This document shows, one piece after another, positions 30,768 to 39,784 of a stretch of DNA of 64,000 nt (its first letter is position 1; each line of letters opens with the position of its first letter). Source of the stretch: Streptomyces sp. NRRL S-1022. Lineage in GTDB: Bacteria > Actinomycetota > Actinomycetes > Streptomycetales > Streptomycetaceae. The stretch is taken from NCBI RefSeq assembly GCF_000720135.1, contig NZ_JOIU01000002.1, forward strand, positions 248,001 to 312,000, given 5' to 3'. The notes below the pieces were generated by a model. It did not search any database and was not told where the DNA came from. It worked only from the letters and a program-made list of their open reading frames with translations. Both the position numbers and the translations under genes were made by a program.

Positions 30768-32357
30768 CTACAGGTGAAGTCCGACGTGGTTGACGATGAA
30801 ACGCTTCCCGTCGGAGTCGAGGGCGAAGTAGATCCGTCCGACCTCGCTGGGCGAGGCCGCGTCCCGGACCTTGATGTGCGGCAGTCCGTCGCAGCGCTTC
30901 CCCTGGAACGTGAAGTAGCGCTTGTCCTTGTCCTTGCTCAGCTTCTCGTCGCTGGGCGCGTACTTCAGCCCGTGGTTGTCGTAGAACCACTGGGTCAGCC
31001 GGGGGATGCTGCCGGGCTTGGCGTACAGGTCCATCGCGGCCTGCGCCAGGGCGATCAGCTGGTCGGTCATCTCCTGGGGGTAGGGATACCGGGAGTCCTT
31101 CCAGGCGCGCGCCGCTCTCGCCGTGAACACGAGGTGCTCCTCCGACGCCTTGGTGAGAGCGTCGAACGTGGGCACGGCGTCCGTCTCCAGGGCCGGGATC
31201 TCGCTCCAGGCGTCCAGCACGGCCGCCTGTGCGCTCCCGCTCTTCGACAGGTCGAGGTACTGGTTCTTCCAGTAGTCCCGGTCCTGGCGCAGCGCCTCGG
31301 CGGTGGCGGCGTCGTCCCGCGCCTTGTCGCGTTCCTCCATGCAGCTCTGTGCCATGTCCTCCCAGGACCTGGCGTCCTCTTCGAGCTGCCGTACCCGCTT
31401 TTGCAGGGTTTCGAGTTCGGCGGTCGTGTCGCCGGCGGCCTGGGCGCGCGACAACTGCTCGGCCGCCCTGCGCGCGTCCGCGCGGTACGACGCCTGCCGG
31501 GCCCGCTCCCACGCCGTGTCACTGCCGCGGGCGATGACCGACAGGTGGCCGAGGGACGGCATCAGCCTCCGCTCCACGTAGTGTGCGGCGGTCACCTCCT
31601 CGCGCGTGTAGGCGGGATGCTCCAGGCCGAGGTCGGGCCAGACCAGCCGGGCGCCCCCGCTGGGTACGGCCAGCTGCTCGTGAGCCCGGCGGACGGCCTG
31701 CGCGGTCACGTAGTTCAGCGTCACCACCTGCGCCAGCCCGGCGAGCTGGCCCGAGGCCTCGGCCGCCGCGCTCCACCCCGCCTGGTCCCTGGGGTGCACC
31801 AGGAGGATGGGCAGGCGTGTGCGCAGCGCCAGGGAGTCGAGGAGGACGGCCGCGTGGCTCTCCTCGCGGATCCTCTCGTACCGCCCCGTGGCGAGCTGGC
31901 TCAGCACCCGCACCTCCAGTTCCCGGTCGCCGAGCACCGCCCGCAGCAGGTGGGGGCGCTTGAGCGGAGGGTCCTGCACCGGCGCGATCCATCCGTCGGG
32001 GATCTCCCGGCCCATGACGATCCTGAGCCCGCCGCCGCCCTGCTCCGACCGGGAGACGGTGATCTGGGTGACGAACTGGGCCGGACCTGCGGACAACGGC
32101 TGGTGGATGGTCATGCGCAGGGCACGGGTGAGGTCGTCGCCCGCCACCGTCCAGCTCACCGTGCGCTCGGCCTGACCGGCGCTCCTCCCGGCGAGCATCG
32201 CCCGGCCGTCCTGGTCGAACGCGGTCACCGGCGGTGCCGGTACCTGTCCGCCGTGGCTGAGCCACCCGGCGAGGTGGTCACGCAGACGCTCATAGACGTG
32301 ACCCGGCTGCCCCTGGGCGGACCGGATGTCGAAACTGACGGCATACAGCGCCTGCAC
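30768..32357 (-). CDS. Uncharacterised protein with central coiled coil
   Basis: 529-residue soluble protein of unknown function. Three parts can be seen: an N-terminal alpha/beta region (residues about 1-280, with LPILLVHPRDQAGW and LVWPDLGLEHPAYT), a charged coiled coil of about 65 residues (RADARRAAEQLSRAQAAG onward, rich in Glu, Arg and Ala), and a C-terminal domain of about 170 residues ending GRIYFALDSDGKRFIVNHVG. That last segment recalls the closing strands of RelE/YoeB-like folds or phage-defence effectors, but this is a weak impression. GTG at 32357 has GGAG five bases upstream. It lies beside the NRPS-type cluster but is transcribed away from it. Confidence 0.6.
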   Translation of the reverse strand: MQALYAVSFDIRSAQGQPGHVYERLRDHLAGWLSHGGQVPAPPVTAFDQDGRAMLAGRSAGQAERTVSWTVAGDDLTRALRMTIHQPLSAGPAQFVTQITVSRSEQGGGGLRIVMGREIPDGWIAPVQDPPLKRPHLLRAVLGDRELEVRVLSQLATGRYERIREESHAAVLLDSLALRTRLPILLVHPRDQAGWSAAAEASGQLAGLAQVVTLNYVTAQAVRRAHEQLAVPSGGARLVWPDLGLEHPAYTREEVTAAHYVERRLMPSLGHLSVIARGSDTAWERARQASYRADARRAAEQLSRAQAAGDTTAELETLQKRVRQLEEDARSWEDMAQSCMEERDKARDDAATAEALRQDRDYWKNQYLDLSKSGSAQAAVLDAWSEIPALETDAVPTFDALTKASEEHLVFTARAARAWKDSRYPYPQEMTDQLIALAQAAMDLYAKPGSIPRLTQWFYDNHGLKYAPSDEKLSKDKDKRYFTFQGKRCDGLPHIKVRDAASPSEVGRIYFALDSDGKRFIVNHVGLHL

Positions 32358-32462
32358 GGCGGCTCCCCTCACCCCGGGATGCCCTGTGCGACGGACCGGT
32401 TACCCCTCGAACGCGGTCAGGGCTCCACTCGGACACACCGTAATACCGCCGCCCCGGAGTCC

Positions 32463-32478
32463 GTGACGCCCGCGTCAC
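32463..32478. promoter_or_regulatory. 16-base inverted repeat upstream of the coiled-coil gene
   Basis: Perfect 7-base arms GTGACGC and GCGTCAC around two bases, 106 bases upstream of the coiled-coil gene start and 17 bases beyond its possible -10 box. Candidate operator. Confidence 0.4.
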
Positions 32479-32808
32479 CGCAGGTCCCCGAGGGGTCGGG
32501 GGCGAGCGTGGGCGGCACGCGTCACCGCCGGGCCGTCCGGCCCTGCTCGCCGACCCGCGAGGGACGGATGCGGTCCGGCGCCGGCACCCGGAGGGCACCG
32601 GGGGCGCCGGCCCCCTCCCGCCCGCGCGGCGGGGCCCGCCCCCGGTGTGGCGGGCGGCCGTTCGAGTGAGCCGTGGCAGCCCGTGCCCGGCGCGGATGCC
32701 AAGGGACGTAAAGCCACCGGGGTTTTCGGGCGCGCGTGCGGACCGATACGAAGTGGCAGCCTGCTGGGTGCCTGGCCACACTGAAATCCGGCCGTTTCCG
32801 AACAGGAA

Positions 32809-32820
32809 CCGTCCGGACGG
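32809..32820. promoter_or_regulatory. Palindrome CCGTCCGGACGG before the biosynthetic operon
   Basis: Perfect 12-base palindrome 33 bases upstream of the first cluster ATG, preceded directly by GGAA. It could be an operator; a GC-rich palindrome can also occur by chance here. Confidence 0.35.
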
Positions 32821-32853
32821 CCCTTGGCGATCCGAACGCCCTCAGGAGATGTA

Positions 32854-35424
32854 ATGGTGGAGCAGTCCTCCGAGGTCCCCATACCCCGGCCCGACGCAGC
32901 TGCCGTCACCCCGAGCGGCGTCGGGTGCGACATGGTGACGACCGAACGGAAACTCGCGGAGACACTGGCCGAGGTCACCGGGTCCGACCACGTTCCCGCC
33001 GAAAGTCATTTCTTCACCGACCTCGGTGCGAATTCCCTGTTGATGGCCCAGTTCTGTGCGCGCCTGCGGAAGAATCCCGATCTGCCCTCACCGTCCATGC
33101 GGGACATCTACCGGCATCCCACGATCCGGAGCCTGACGGCGGCCCTCGTCCAGGCCGCTGCCGTCGACACGGCCGCTCCCCCGGCGGAGCCGGAGCCGGT
33201 GGCCCCGCCCGCTCCGGTGACGCGCGCGGGCCGGGTCCGGCATGTGCTGTGCGGAACGGCCCAGCTGCTGGTCTTCCTGGTGTATTCCCTCGTCTGGGGA
33301 TTCGTGACGGCCCGGGGCTACGAATGGATATCCGCCGGTTCCGGATTCGTCGGCATCTATGTGCGGTCACTGCTGTTCGGCAGCATCGGATTCACTGTGC
33401 TGTGCGTTTTCCCGGTCCTCGCGAAATGGCTGCTCGTCGGCCGCTGGAAACCGGGCGAGTTCCCCGTCTGGGGCGCTGCGTATCTGCGCTTCTGGCTGGT
33501 GAAGGTGCTGCTGCACGCGAATCCGATGGTGTTCTTCGTCGGAACCCCCCTGTACGTGCTGTACCTGCGGGTCCTGGGTGCCCGGATCGGGAAGGGCGTC
33601 ACGATCCTCTCCCGCTCCGTCCCGGTCTGCACCGACCTGGTGACGATCGGCGCCGGGACGGTGATCCGCAAGGACTCGTTCTTCCTCTGCTACCGGGCCC
33701 ACGCGGGCCGGATCCAGACCGGCCGGGTGACGCTGGGCCGGGACGTGTACGTCGGTGAGAAGACCGTCCTGGACATCGACACCTCACTGGGCGACGGTGC
33801 GCAGCTGGGCCACGCCTCCGCGCTGCACAGCGGCCAGGCGGTGCCGGACGGCGAGCACTGGCACGGCTCCCCGGCGGAGCCCACCCGGGTCGACTACCTG
33901 CGGGTCGCGCCGGCCAGGTGCGGCACCGCGCGCCGGGTCTGGTTCGGTGCCCTCACGCTGCTGCAGACGCTCCTCCTGTACCTGCCGCTCACCCTCGGCG
34001 GGGTGTACATGCTGTTCACCGAGATCCCGGCGATCGGCAAGCGGCTCGATCCGCAGACGGCGGTGCTGACCCGGCCGGAACTGATCCCGGACGCGATCGC
34101 CGTCTCGCTGGCCCTGTTCTGCGGCTTCCTCGTCCTGGGCCTCGTCGCCCTGTACACCCTGCCCCGGCTGCTGGACCTGTTCCTCGAACCCGACCGGGTG
34201 TACCCGCTCTTCGGATTCCACTACAGCCTGCACCGGGCGGCATCACGCATCACGAACGTCCGGTTCTTCGCGTGGCTCTTCGGCGACAGCTCGTACATCG
34301 TGCATTATCTCCGCGGCCTCGGCTACGACCTGTCACGGGTGGAGCAGACCGGCTCCAATTTCGGCACCGAGGTGCAGCACGAGACCCCGTTCCTGGTCAC
34401 GGTCGGCAGCGGAACGATGGTTGCCGACGGCTTGTCCGTCGTCAATGCCGATTACTCCAGTACGTCCTTCCGGGTGTCCCGGGTATCGATCGGGCCGCGC
34501 AATTTCCTGGGCAACAACATCGCCTATCCCGTGGGGGGCAGGACGGGCGAGAACTGTCTTCTCGCCACCAAGGTGATGATTCCCCTGGACGGCGAGGTGC
34601 GGGAAGGTGTGGGACTGCTCGGTTCGCCGTCTTTCGAGATTCCCCGCTCGGTGGACCGGGACGCCAGTTTCGACTATCTCCGGGAAGGCGACGAACTGCG
34701 CCGCCATCTCACCGCGAAGAACCGCTACAACCTGCGCACGATGGCCCTGATGCTGTGCGTGCGCTGGCTCCACGTCTTCGCGCTCACCCTGTTCGGACTC
34801 GTCTCGGTGGACCTGTACGGTGTGGTCGGGCACGTGGTGATCGCACTGTATCTGGCCATGACGCTCGCTTTCACCACCGGGTACTACATTTTCGTGGAAC
34901 GCTGCCTGACCTCGTTCCGCGGTCTCACCCCCCAGTTGTGCTCCATCTACCACCCGGTTTTCTGGTGGCACGAGCGCGTGTGGAAAATGCCGACCCAATA
35001 CCTCAATGTCTTCAACGGCACTCCTTTCAAGGCCCTGGTGTGGAGGCTGCTGGGGGTGCGCATCGGCCGCCGGGTGTTCGACGACGGCTGCTACATCACC
35101 GAACGCACCCTGGCCGTCCTGGGGGACGACTGCACCCTCAACGCCGGGTCCAAGATCCAGTGCCACTCGCAGGAGGACGGCACCTTCAAGTCGGACCACA
35201 GCACGCTCGGCGCGCGCTGCACGCTGGGCGTCGGTGCTCACGTGCACTACGGCGTGACGATGGGCGACGACGCGGTGCTGGCGGCCGATTCCTTCCTCAT
35301 GAAAGGCGAGGAAGTCCCCCCGAACGCGCACTGGGGCGGCAATCCGGCCGTGGACAGGCCCGAGGCCGGCCGCGCCGGCCGGCCCCCGCGCACGACCGAC
35401 GCCCCCGCGGCTGCCACGAGTTGA
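32854..35424 (+). CDS. Stand-alone carrier protein plus Pls-type NRPS terminal membrane domain
   Basis: 856-residue protein. Residues about 30-100 form a peptidyl carrier domain (FFTDLGANSLLMAQF, phosphopantetheine Ser 61). The rest resembles the terminal domain of poly-epsilon-lysine synthetase (Pls/PosA family): TM helices at about 130-155, 165-225, 360-385, 405-440 and 625-665 alternate with cytoplasmic left-handed beta-helix (hexapeptide) segments, e.g. GARIGKGVTILSRSV, GPRNFLGNNIAYPV and GVRIGRRVFDDGCYI. In Pls this region condenses carrier-bound monomers. Here the adenylation domain is absent and must act in trans, presumably from the next gene, 13 bases downstream. ATG at 32854 has AGGAG five bases upstream. 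Confidence 0.85.
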   Translation: MVEQSSEVPIPRPDAAAVTPSGVGCDMVTTERKLAETLAEVTGSDHVPAESHFFTDLGANSLLMAQFCARLRKNPDLPSPSMRDIYRHPTIRSLTAALVQAAAVDTAAPPAEPEPVAPPAPVTRAGRVRHVLCGTAQLLVFLVYSLVWGFVTARGYEWISAGSGFVGIYVRSLLFGSIGFTVLCVFPVLAKWLLVGRWKPGEFPVWGAAYLRFWLVKVLLHANPMVFFVGTPLYVLYLRVLGARIGKGVTILSRSVPVCTDLVTIGAGTVIRKDSFFLCYRAHAGRIQTGRVTLGRDVYVGEKTVLDIDTSLGDGAQLGHASALHSGQAVPDGEHWHGSPAEPTRVDYLRVAPARCGTARRVWFGALTLLQTLLLYLPLTLGGVYMLFTEIPAIGKRLDPQTAVLTRPELIPDAIAVSLALFCGFLVLGLVALYTLPRLLDLFLEPDRVYPLFGFHYSLHRAASRITNVRFFAWLFGDSSYIVHYLRGLGYDLSRVEQTGSNFGTEVQHETPFLVTVGSGTMVADGLSVVNADYSSTSFRVSRVSIGPRNFLGNNIAYPVGGRTGENCLLATKVMIPLDGEVREGVGLLGSPSFEIPRSVDRDASFDYLREGDELRRHLTAKNRYNLRTMALMLCVRWLHVFALTLFGLVSVDLYGVVGHVVIALYLAMTLAFTTGYYIFVERCLTSFRGLTPQLCSIYHPVFWWHERVWKMPTQYLNVFNGTPFKALVWRLLGVRIGRRVFDDGCYITERTLAVLGDDCTLNAGSKIQCHSQEDGTFKSDHSTLGARCTLGVGAHVHYGVTMGDDAVLAADSFLMKGEEVPPNAHWGGNPAVDRPEAGRAGRPPRTTDAPAAATS

Positions 35425-35437
35425 GGAAGGCCATCCC

Positions 35438-38400
35438 ATGGACACGCGCGTGGAGACGGACCGGGAGTTCTGGAGCCGGGTGCTGACCGCCGGCGGCGTC
35501 ACCGCCGTACCCCGGTGGGCCCCGGCTCCGCAGCCGGGAACGGCCGAGCAGGAGACGGCCGTCCCGGAGGACGTGGCGGCCTCGGTGCGCAGGCTGGTCC
35601 GCCGCTCGGGGCTGCCGGTCAGCGCGGTGCTGCTGGCGGCGCACGCCAAGGTGCTGTCGGCGCTGTCCGGCGAGCGGGAGCTGGTGACGGGGTACACCGC
35701 CGGGGTGCGCGGCGAGCCGCTGCCGTGCCGCCTGACCGTGCCCCCGGGGTCCTGGCGGGCGCTGGTGTCGGCCGCCGAGCGTGCCGAGGCGGCGGTGCTG
35801 GCCCACCGGGAGTTCCCGGTGACCGGACTGGCCCGGGAACTGGGGACGACCGGGCCGGCGTACGAGGCGGTGTTCGGTCCCATGGGCGCCGAGGAGGCCC
35901 ACGCCGAGGACGGGGTGCTGCACGTGCGCTGGTGCGACCGGGGCGGCCGGCTGCTGCTGCGGCTGCGGTACCGCACGGACGCGCTGGACGCCGGGAGCGC
36001 GGCGCGGATCGGCGGCTACCACCTGAAGGCGCTGCGGCTGATGGCGGCCGATCCGGACGCCGAGCACGCGCAGCAGAGCCTGCTGTCGGCCGAGGAGGTG
36101 CGCGAGCAGCTGGAAGGGCTGGCGGGACCGCACCGGCCGCTGCCGGACGCCCGCGCGCACGAGCTGTTCGAGCGGCGGGTACGGGCGCATCCGCAGGCGG
36201 TGGCCGCGGTGCACGGCGAACAGGCGTGGACGTACGCGGAGCTGAACGCGCGCGCCAACCGGCTGGCCCGGGCGCTGCTGGCCCGCGGGCTGGGCCGGGA
36301 GGACGTGGTCGCCGTCGTCACCGAGCGGAACCTGGACTGGCTGGCGGCGACGCTGGCGGTGTTCAAGGCGGGCGGGGTCTACCTGCCGATCGAGCCGCAC
36401 TTCCCGGCCGGCCGCATCGCGGCGACGTTGTCGCGCTCCGGCTGCCGGCTGGTGCTCACCGAACCTGGCGGCACCGGGACCCTCGACCAGGCGCTGACCG
36501 AGGTACCCGGAGTCGAGAAGCTGCTGGTGGAGACGGCGTACGCGGAACCGCACGCGGACGACGACCCCGGTGTGCGGGTCGACCCCGGTCAGCTGGCCTA
36601 CATCTACTTCACCTCCGGCTCCACCGGCGAGCCGAAGGGCGCGATGTGCGAGCACGCGGGTCTGCTCAACCACCTGCACGCCAAGATCGACGATCTGGGG
36701 ATCGGCGAGGGGGCCGTGGTGGCGCAGACGGCCCCGCAGTGCTTCGACATCTCGCTGTGGCAGCTGGTGTCCGCGCTGCTGGTCGGCGGGCGCACCCTGC
36801 TGGTCGGCCAGGACGTGGTCGTGGACGTGGAGCGGTTCGTGGACACGCTGGTGCGCGGCCGGGTCACCGTGACCCAGCTGGTGCCCTCCTACCTGGAGGC
36901 CGTGGTCTCGTACCTGGAACGGCACCCCCGGGAGCTGCCGGACCTGCGGTGGGTGTCGGTGACCGGCGAGGCGCTGAAACGGGAGCTGGTCCAGCGCTGG
37001 TTCGCGCTCCAGCCGGGCATCCGGCTGCTGAACGCCTACGGGCTGACGGAGACCTCCGACGACACCAACCACGAGGTCCTGGCCGGCGTGCCCGACCGCG
37101 TGCTGCTGGGCCGCGCGGTCAACAACGTGCGCGTCTACGTCGTGGACGAGCAGTTGTCGCTGGTGCCGCTGGGTGCCCCGGGGCTGATCGCGTTCTCCGG
37201 AGTCTGTGTGGGCCGGGGCTACGTCAACGACCCGGAGCGGACCCGGGAGGCCTACCGGACCGACCCGTACCGGCCCGGGGAGCGGCTGTACCTGGGCGGT
37301 GACTGGGGCCGCTGGCACCCCGGCGGCAAGCTGGAGTTCCTCGGCCGCCGGGACAGCCAGGTCAAGATCCGCGGCTTCCGCATCGAGATCGGCGAGATCG
37401 AGAACACCCTGCTGCGGGTGGACGGGGTGCGGGACGGCGCGGTGGTCGTGGCCGAGCGGGGCGGCGGGAACACGCAGCTGATCGCCTTCCACACCGGCCG
37501 GCGTCACGAGCCGGAGGTGCTGCGCGAGGCGCTCGCGGCGGCGCTGCCCGCGTACATGGTCCCCGCGGCCTTCCACTGGCGGGAGAGCCTTCCGCTGACC
37601 GCCAACGGCAAGATCGACCGCAAGGCGCTGACCGCGCAGGCCGCGGATACCGGACCGGCCGGGGACCTGGCCGGCTCCGAGCGGGCCGGTGACGGGCGGG
37701 ACGACGCGGAACGGGACGGCGGCGGGCGGGAGGCGCTCAGCCCGGCCGAGCGGCGGCTGGCGGCCGCCTGGGCCGAGCTGCTGGGCGTGCCCGAGCACCG
37801 GATCGGCCGCAAGGACCACTTCTTCGACTCCGGCGGCACCTCCCTGACGGCCGTCAAGCTCAGCATCGCGCTCGACCGGGCGGTCTCCCTGAAGGACATC
37901 ACCCGGCACCCCGTCCTCGCCGATCTGGCCGCCCTCCTCGACGGCGCGGGACGGCGGCGACCGGAGCTGCTCCAGCCCCTGTCGGAGGCGGGCGGCACAC
38001 CGGAGTGCGCGCTGGTGTGCTTCCCGTACGCGGGCGGCAACGCCGTCAACTACCAGCCGATGGCGGCCGCGTTGGCGGGCAGTGGCCTCGCGGTCCTCGC
38101 GGTGGACCTGCCCGGCCACGATCTGGCGGCCCACCGCGAGCCGTTCGCCCCGATCGAGGAGGTGGCCGTCCGGGTCGCGGACGAGATCACGGCGCGCGGC
38201 CCGGACCGGGTCATGCTGTGGGGCCACTCGTCGGGCGCCGCACCGGCCCTGGAGACGGCCCGCCGGCTCCAGGAGCGGGGCGTGCGGGTGACGCGCGTGT
38301 TCCTCGGCGCGCAGCTGCTCGGCACCGCCGCCGAGCGGAGCGCCGCCGTCGCCGGCCTGACGGACCTGAGCGACGCGGAGGTCGCGGCACGGCTGACCGC

Positions 38401-38737
38401 GGACAGCGGCTACACGGAACTCGCCGAACTCAACGAGCGGCACGCCGAGCACATCGGCGCCGCCTACCGGCACGACTGCGCCCGCGCCCACCGGTGGTTC
38501 CAGGCGGCCCTGGAGAACCCGCCGCCGGTGCGGCTGTCCGCGCCGGTGTCGGTGGTCGTCGCCGCCGACGACCCGCACACGGCGGGCCACGGCGAGCGGT
38601 ACCGCGACTGGCTGCTCCTGGCCGAGCAGGCCGACCTCCACGAACTGGCCGACGGGGGCCACTACTTCCTGCGCACCCGGCCGGCCGAGGCGGCGCGGGC
38701 CGTGCTGGGCGCGGCCGTCCCCCTGGCCTCGACCTGA
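35438..38737 (+). CDS. Single-module NRPS: half condensation, adenylation, carrier, thioesterase
   Basis: 1099 residues. Residues 1-215 match the C-terminal half of a condensation domain (FWSRVL start) without any HHxxxDG motif. The adenylation domain (about 245-735) has FTSGSTGEPKG, NAYGLTETS, GRRDSQVKIRGFRIEIGEIE and the terminal NGKIDRK. Aligned by eye to GrsA, the specificity residues are D(437) I W Q S T A D D K, close to codes listed for 2,4-diaminobutyrate and with acidic residues to bind a side-chain amine. A carrier domain follows (DSGGTSLTAVKL, Ser 802) and a type I thioesterase (FPYAGGNA, GHSSGA with Ser 931, GGHYFL). With SbnA/SbnB in the operon I predict activation of L-2,3-diaminopropionate. 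Confidence 0.88.
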   Translation: MDTRVETDREFWSRVLTAGGVTAVPRWAPAPQPGTAEQETAVPEDVAASVRRLVRRSGLPVSAVLLAAHAKVLSALSGERELVTGYTAGVRGEPLPCRLTVPPGSWRALVSAAERAEAAVLAHREFPVTGLARELGTTGPAYEAVFGPMGAEEAHAEDGVLHVRWCDRGGRLLLRLRYRTDALDAGSAARIGGYHLKALRLMAADPDAEHAQQSLLSAEEVREQLEGLAGPHRPLPDARAHELFERRVRAHPQAVAAVHGEQAWTYAELNARANRLARALLARGLGREDVVAVVTERNLDWLAATLAVFKAGGVYLPIEPHFPAGRIAATLSRSGCRLVLTEPGGTGTLDQALTEVPGVEKLLVETAYAEPHADDDPGVRVDPGQLAYIYFTSGSTGEPKGAMCEHAGLLNHLHAKIDDLGIGEGAVVAQTAPQCFDISLWQLVSALLVGGRTLLVGQDVVVDVERFVDTLVRGRVTVTQLVPSYLEAVVSYLERHPRELPDLRWVSVTGEALKRELVQRWFALQPGIRLLNAYGLTETSDDTNHEVLAGVPDRVLLGRAVNNVRVYVVDEQLSLVPLGAPGLIAFSGVCVGRGYVNDPERTREAYRTDPYRPGERLYLGGDWGRWHPGGKLEFLGRRDSQVKIRGFRIEIGEIENTLLRVDGVRDGAVVVAERGGGNTQLIAFHTGRRHEPEVLREALAAALPAYMVPAAFHWRESLPLTANGKIDRKALTAQAADTGPAGDLAGSERAGDGRDDAERDGGGREALSPAERRLAAAWAELLGVPEHRIGRKDHFFDSGGTSLTAVKLSIALDRAVSLKDITRHPVLADLAALLDGAGRRRPELLQPLSEAGGTPECALVCFPYAGGNAVNYQPMAAALAGSGLAVLAVDLPGHDLAAHREPFAPIEEVAVRVADEITARGPDRVMLWGHSSGAAPALETARRLQERGVRVTRVFLGAQLLGTAAERSAAVAGLTDLSDAEVAARLTADSGYTELAELNERHAEHIGAAYRHDCARAHRWFQAALENPPPVRLSAPVSVVVAADDPHTAGHGERYRDWLLLAEQADLHELADGGHYFLRTRPAEAARAVLGAAVPLAST

Positions 38738-38779
38738 GGCCCGTACCCCCACCCGACGAGCGACCGAAAGGAAACCGAG

Positions 38780-39784
38780 ATGCCGTCCTCATCCCTGGCA
38801 GCACCGCTCGACGTGGAGCTGCGGCCGGACAGACCCGCGGTGCTGCACGTCGATCCACCGGACGACGCCGCGGCCTGGGCGGCCCGCTACCGCGAAGCGC
38901 TCAGGGCGCAGGTCACCGAGCACGGGGCGCTGCTCGTGCGCGGCCTCGGCCTGAAGGACACCGACCAGGCCGGCGCCGTCTTCGCGCGGCTGGCCGGTGA
39001 ACTCGTACCGGAGCAGGAGGCGTTCGCCCCACGGGAGGCGCACGGGCCGGGGCTGTACTCCTCGACGCCGTGGCCGGCCAACCAGCCGATGTGCATGCAC
39101 CACGAGCTGAGCTACCGGCTGGAGGTGCCCGGTCTGCTGCTGTTCGCCTGCCTGACACCGCCCGAGCAGGGCGGGGCGACGGCGGTGGCCGACGCGGCCG
39201 AGATCCTCACGGCCCTGCCCGACGGGCTGACGGAGCGCTTCGGGCAGGAGGGCTGGCTGCTGACCCGTACCTACAACGAAGAGATCGGGGCGTCCCTGGC
39301 CGAGTCGTTCGGCACCGAGGACCGCGACGCGATCGAGCGGTACTGCCGCACGAACGCCATCGACTTCCGCTGGCTGCCCGACGGCTCCCTGCGCACCGAG
39401 CAGCGTCGCTGCGCCGTCGTGGCACACCCGCGCACCGGCCGGCGGTGCTGGTTCAACCAGATCGCCTTCCTCAACGAGTGGACGCTGGCGCCGGAGGTGC
39501 GCGAGTACCTGGTGGACGAGTACGGGGCGGACTCGCTGCCGTTCAACACCCGTTACGGGGACGGCAGTCCGATCGGCGAGGACGTCGTCCGGCTCCTCAA
39601 CGACACCTACGAGGAGCACACCCGGCGCGAGCCCTGGCAGGCCGGTGACCTGATGCTCGTGGACAACATCGGCACCGCGCACAGCCGGGAGGCGTTCACC
39701 GGCGAGCGGCGGGTCCTGGTCGGCATGGCCGAGCCGCGGCGCCTGGCCGACTCCTGCCCGACGGGGGAGGCGAGCCGGCGATGA
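38780..39784 (+). CDS. TauD/TfdA-family Fe(II)/2-oxoglutarate oxygenase
   Basis: 334-residue non-haem iron oxygenase. The facial triad is visible as CMHHELSY (His 107-x-Glu 109) and the distal His in NIGTAHSREAF near residue 300, followed by the 2-oxoglutarate-binding Arg region GERRVLVGM. The family relatives found in peptide clusters (SyrP-type, clavaminate synthase-like) hydroxylate the beta-carbon of a free or carrier-bound amino acid. The GAAAGGAAA-type purine stretch precedes the ATG. It lies 42 bases after the NRPS and overlaps sbnB by four bases. Substrate unknown; a diaminopropionyl carrier thioester or the released product are both possible. Confidence 0.85.
   Translation: MPSSSLAAPLDVELRPDRPAVLHVDPPDDAAAWAARYREALRAQVTEHGALLVRGLGLKDTDQAGAVFARLAGELVPEQEAFAPREAHGPGLYSSTPWPANQPMCMHHELSYRLEVPGLLLFACLTPPEQGGATAVADAAEILTALPDGLTERFGQEGWLLTRTYNEEIGASLAESFGTEDRDAIERYCRTNAIDFRWLPDGSLRTEQRRCAVVAHPRTGRRCWFNQIAFLNEWTLAPEVREYLVDEYGADSLPFNTRYGDGSPIGEDVVRLLNDTYEEHTRREPWQAGDLMLVDNIGTAHSREAFTGERRVLVGMAEPRRLADSCPTGEASRR

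Larger units (their letters stand above)
32358..32853. other. Divergent intergenic region before the biosynthetic cluster
   Basis: 496 bases without a convincing gene. Contains GTGACGC-CC-GCGTCAC (32463-32478), a TATTAC hexamer on the minus strand (32440-32445) that could be the -10 box of the coiled-coil gene, and the palindrome CCGTCCGGACGG (32809-32820) close to the first cluster gene. Confidence 0.6.
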
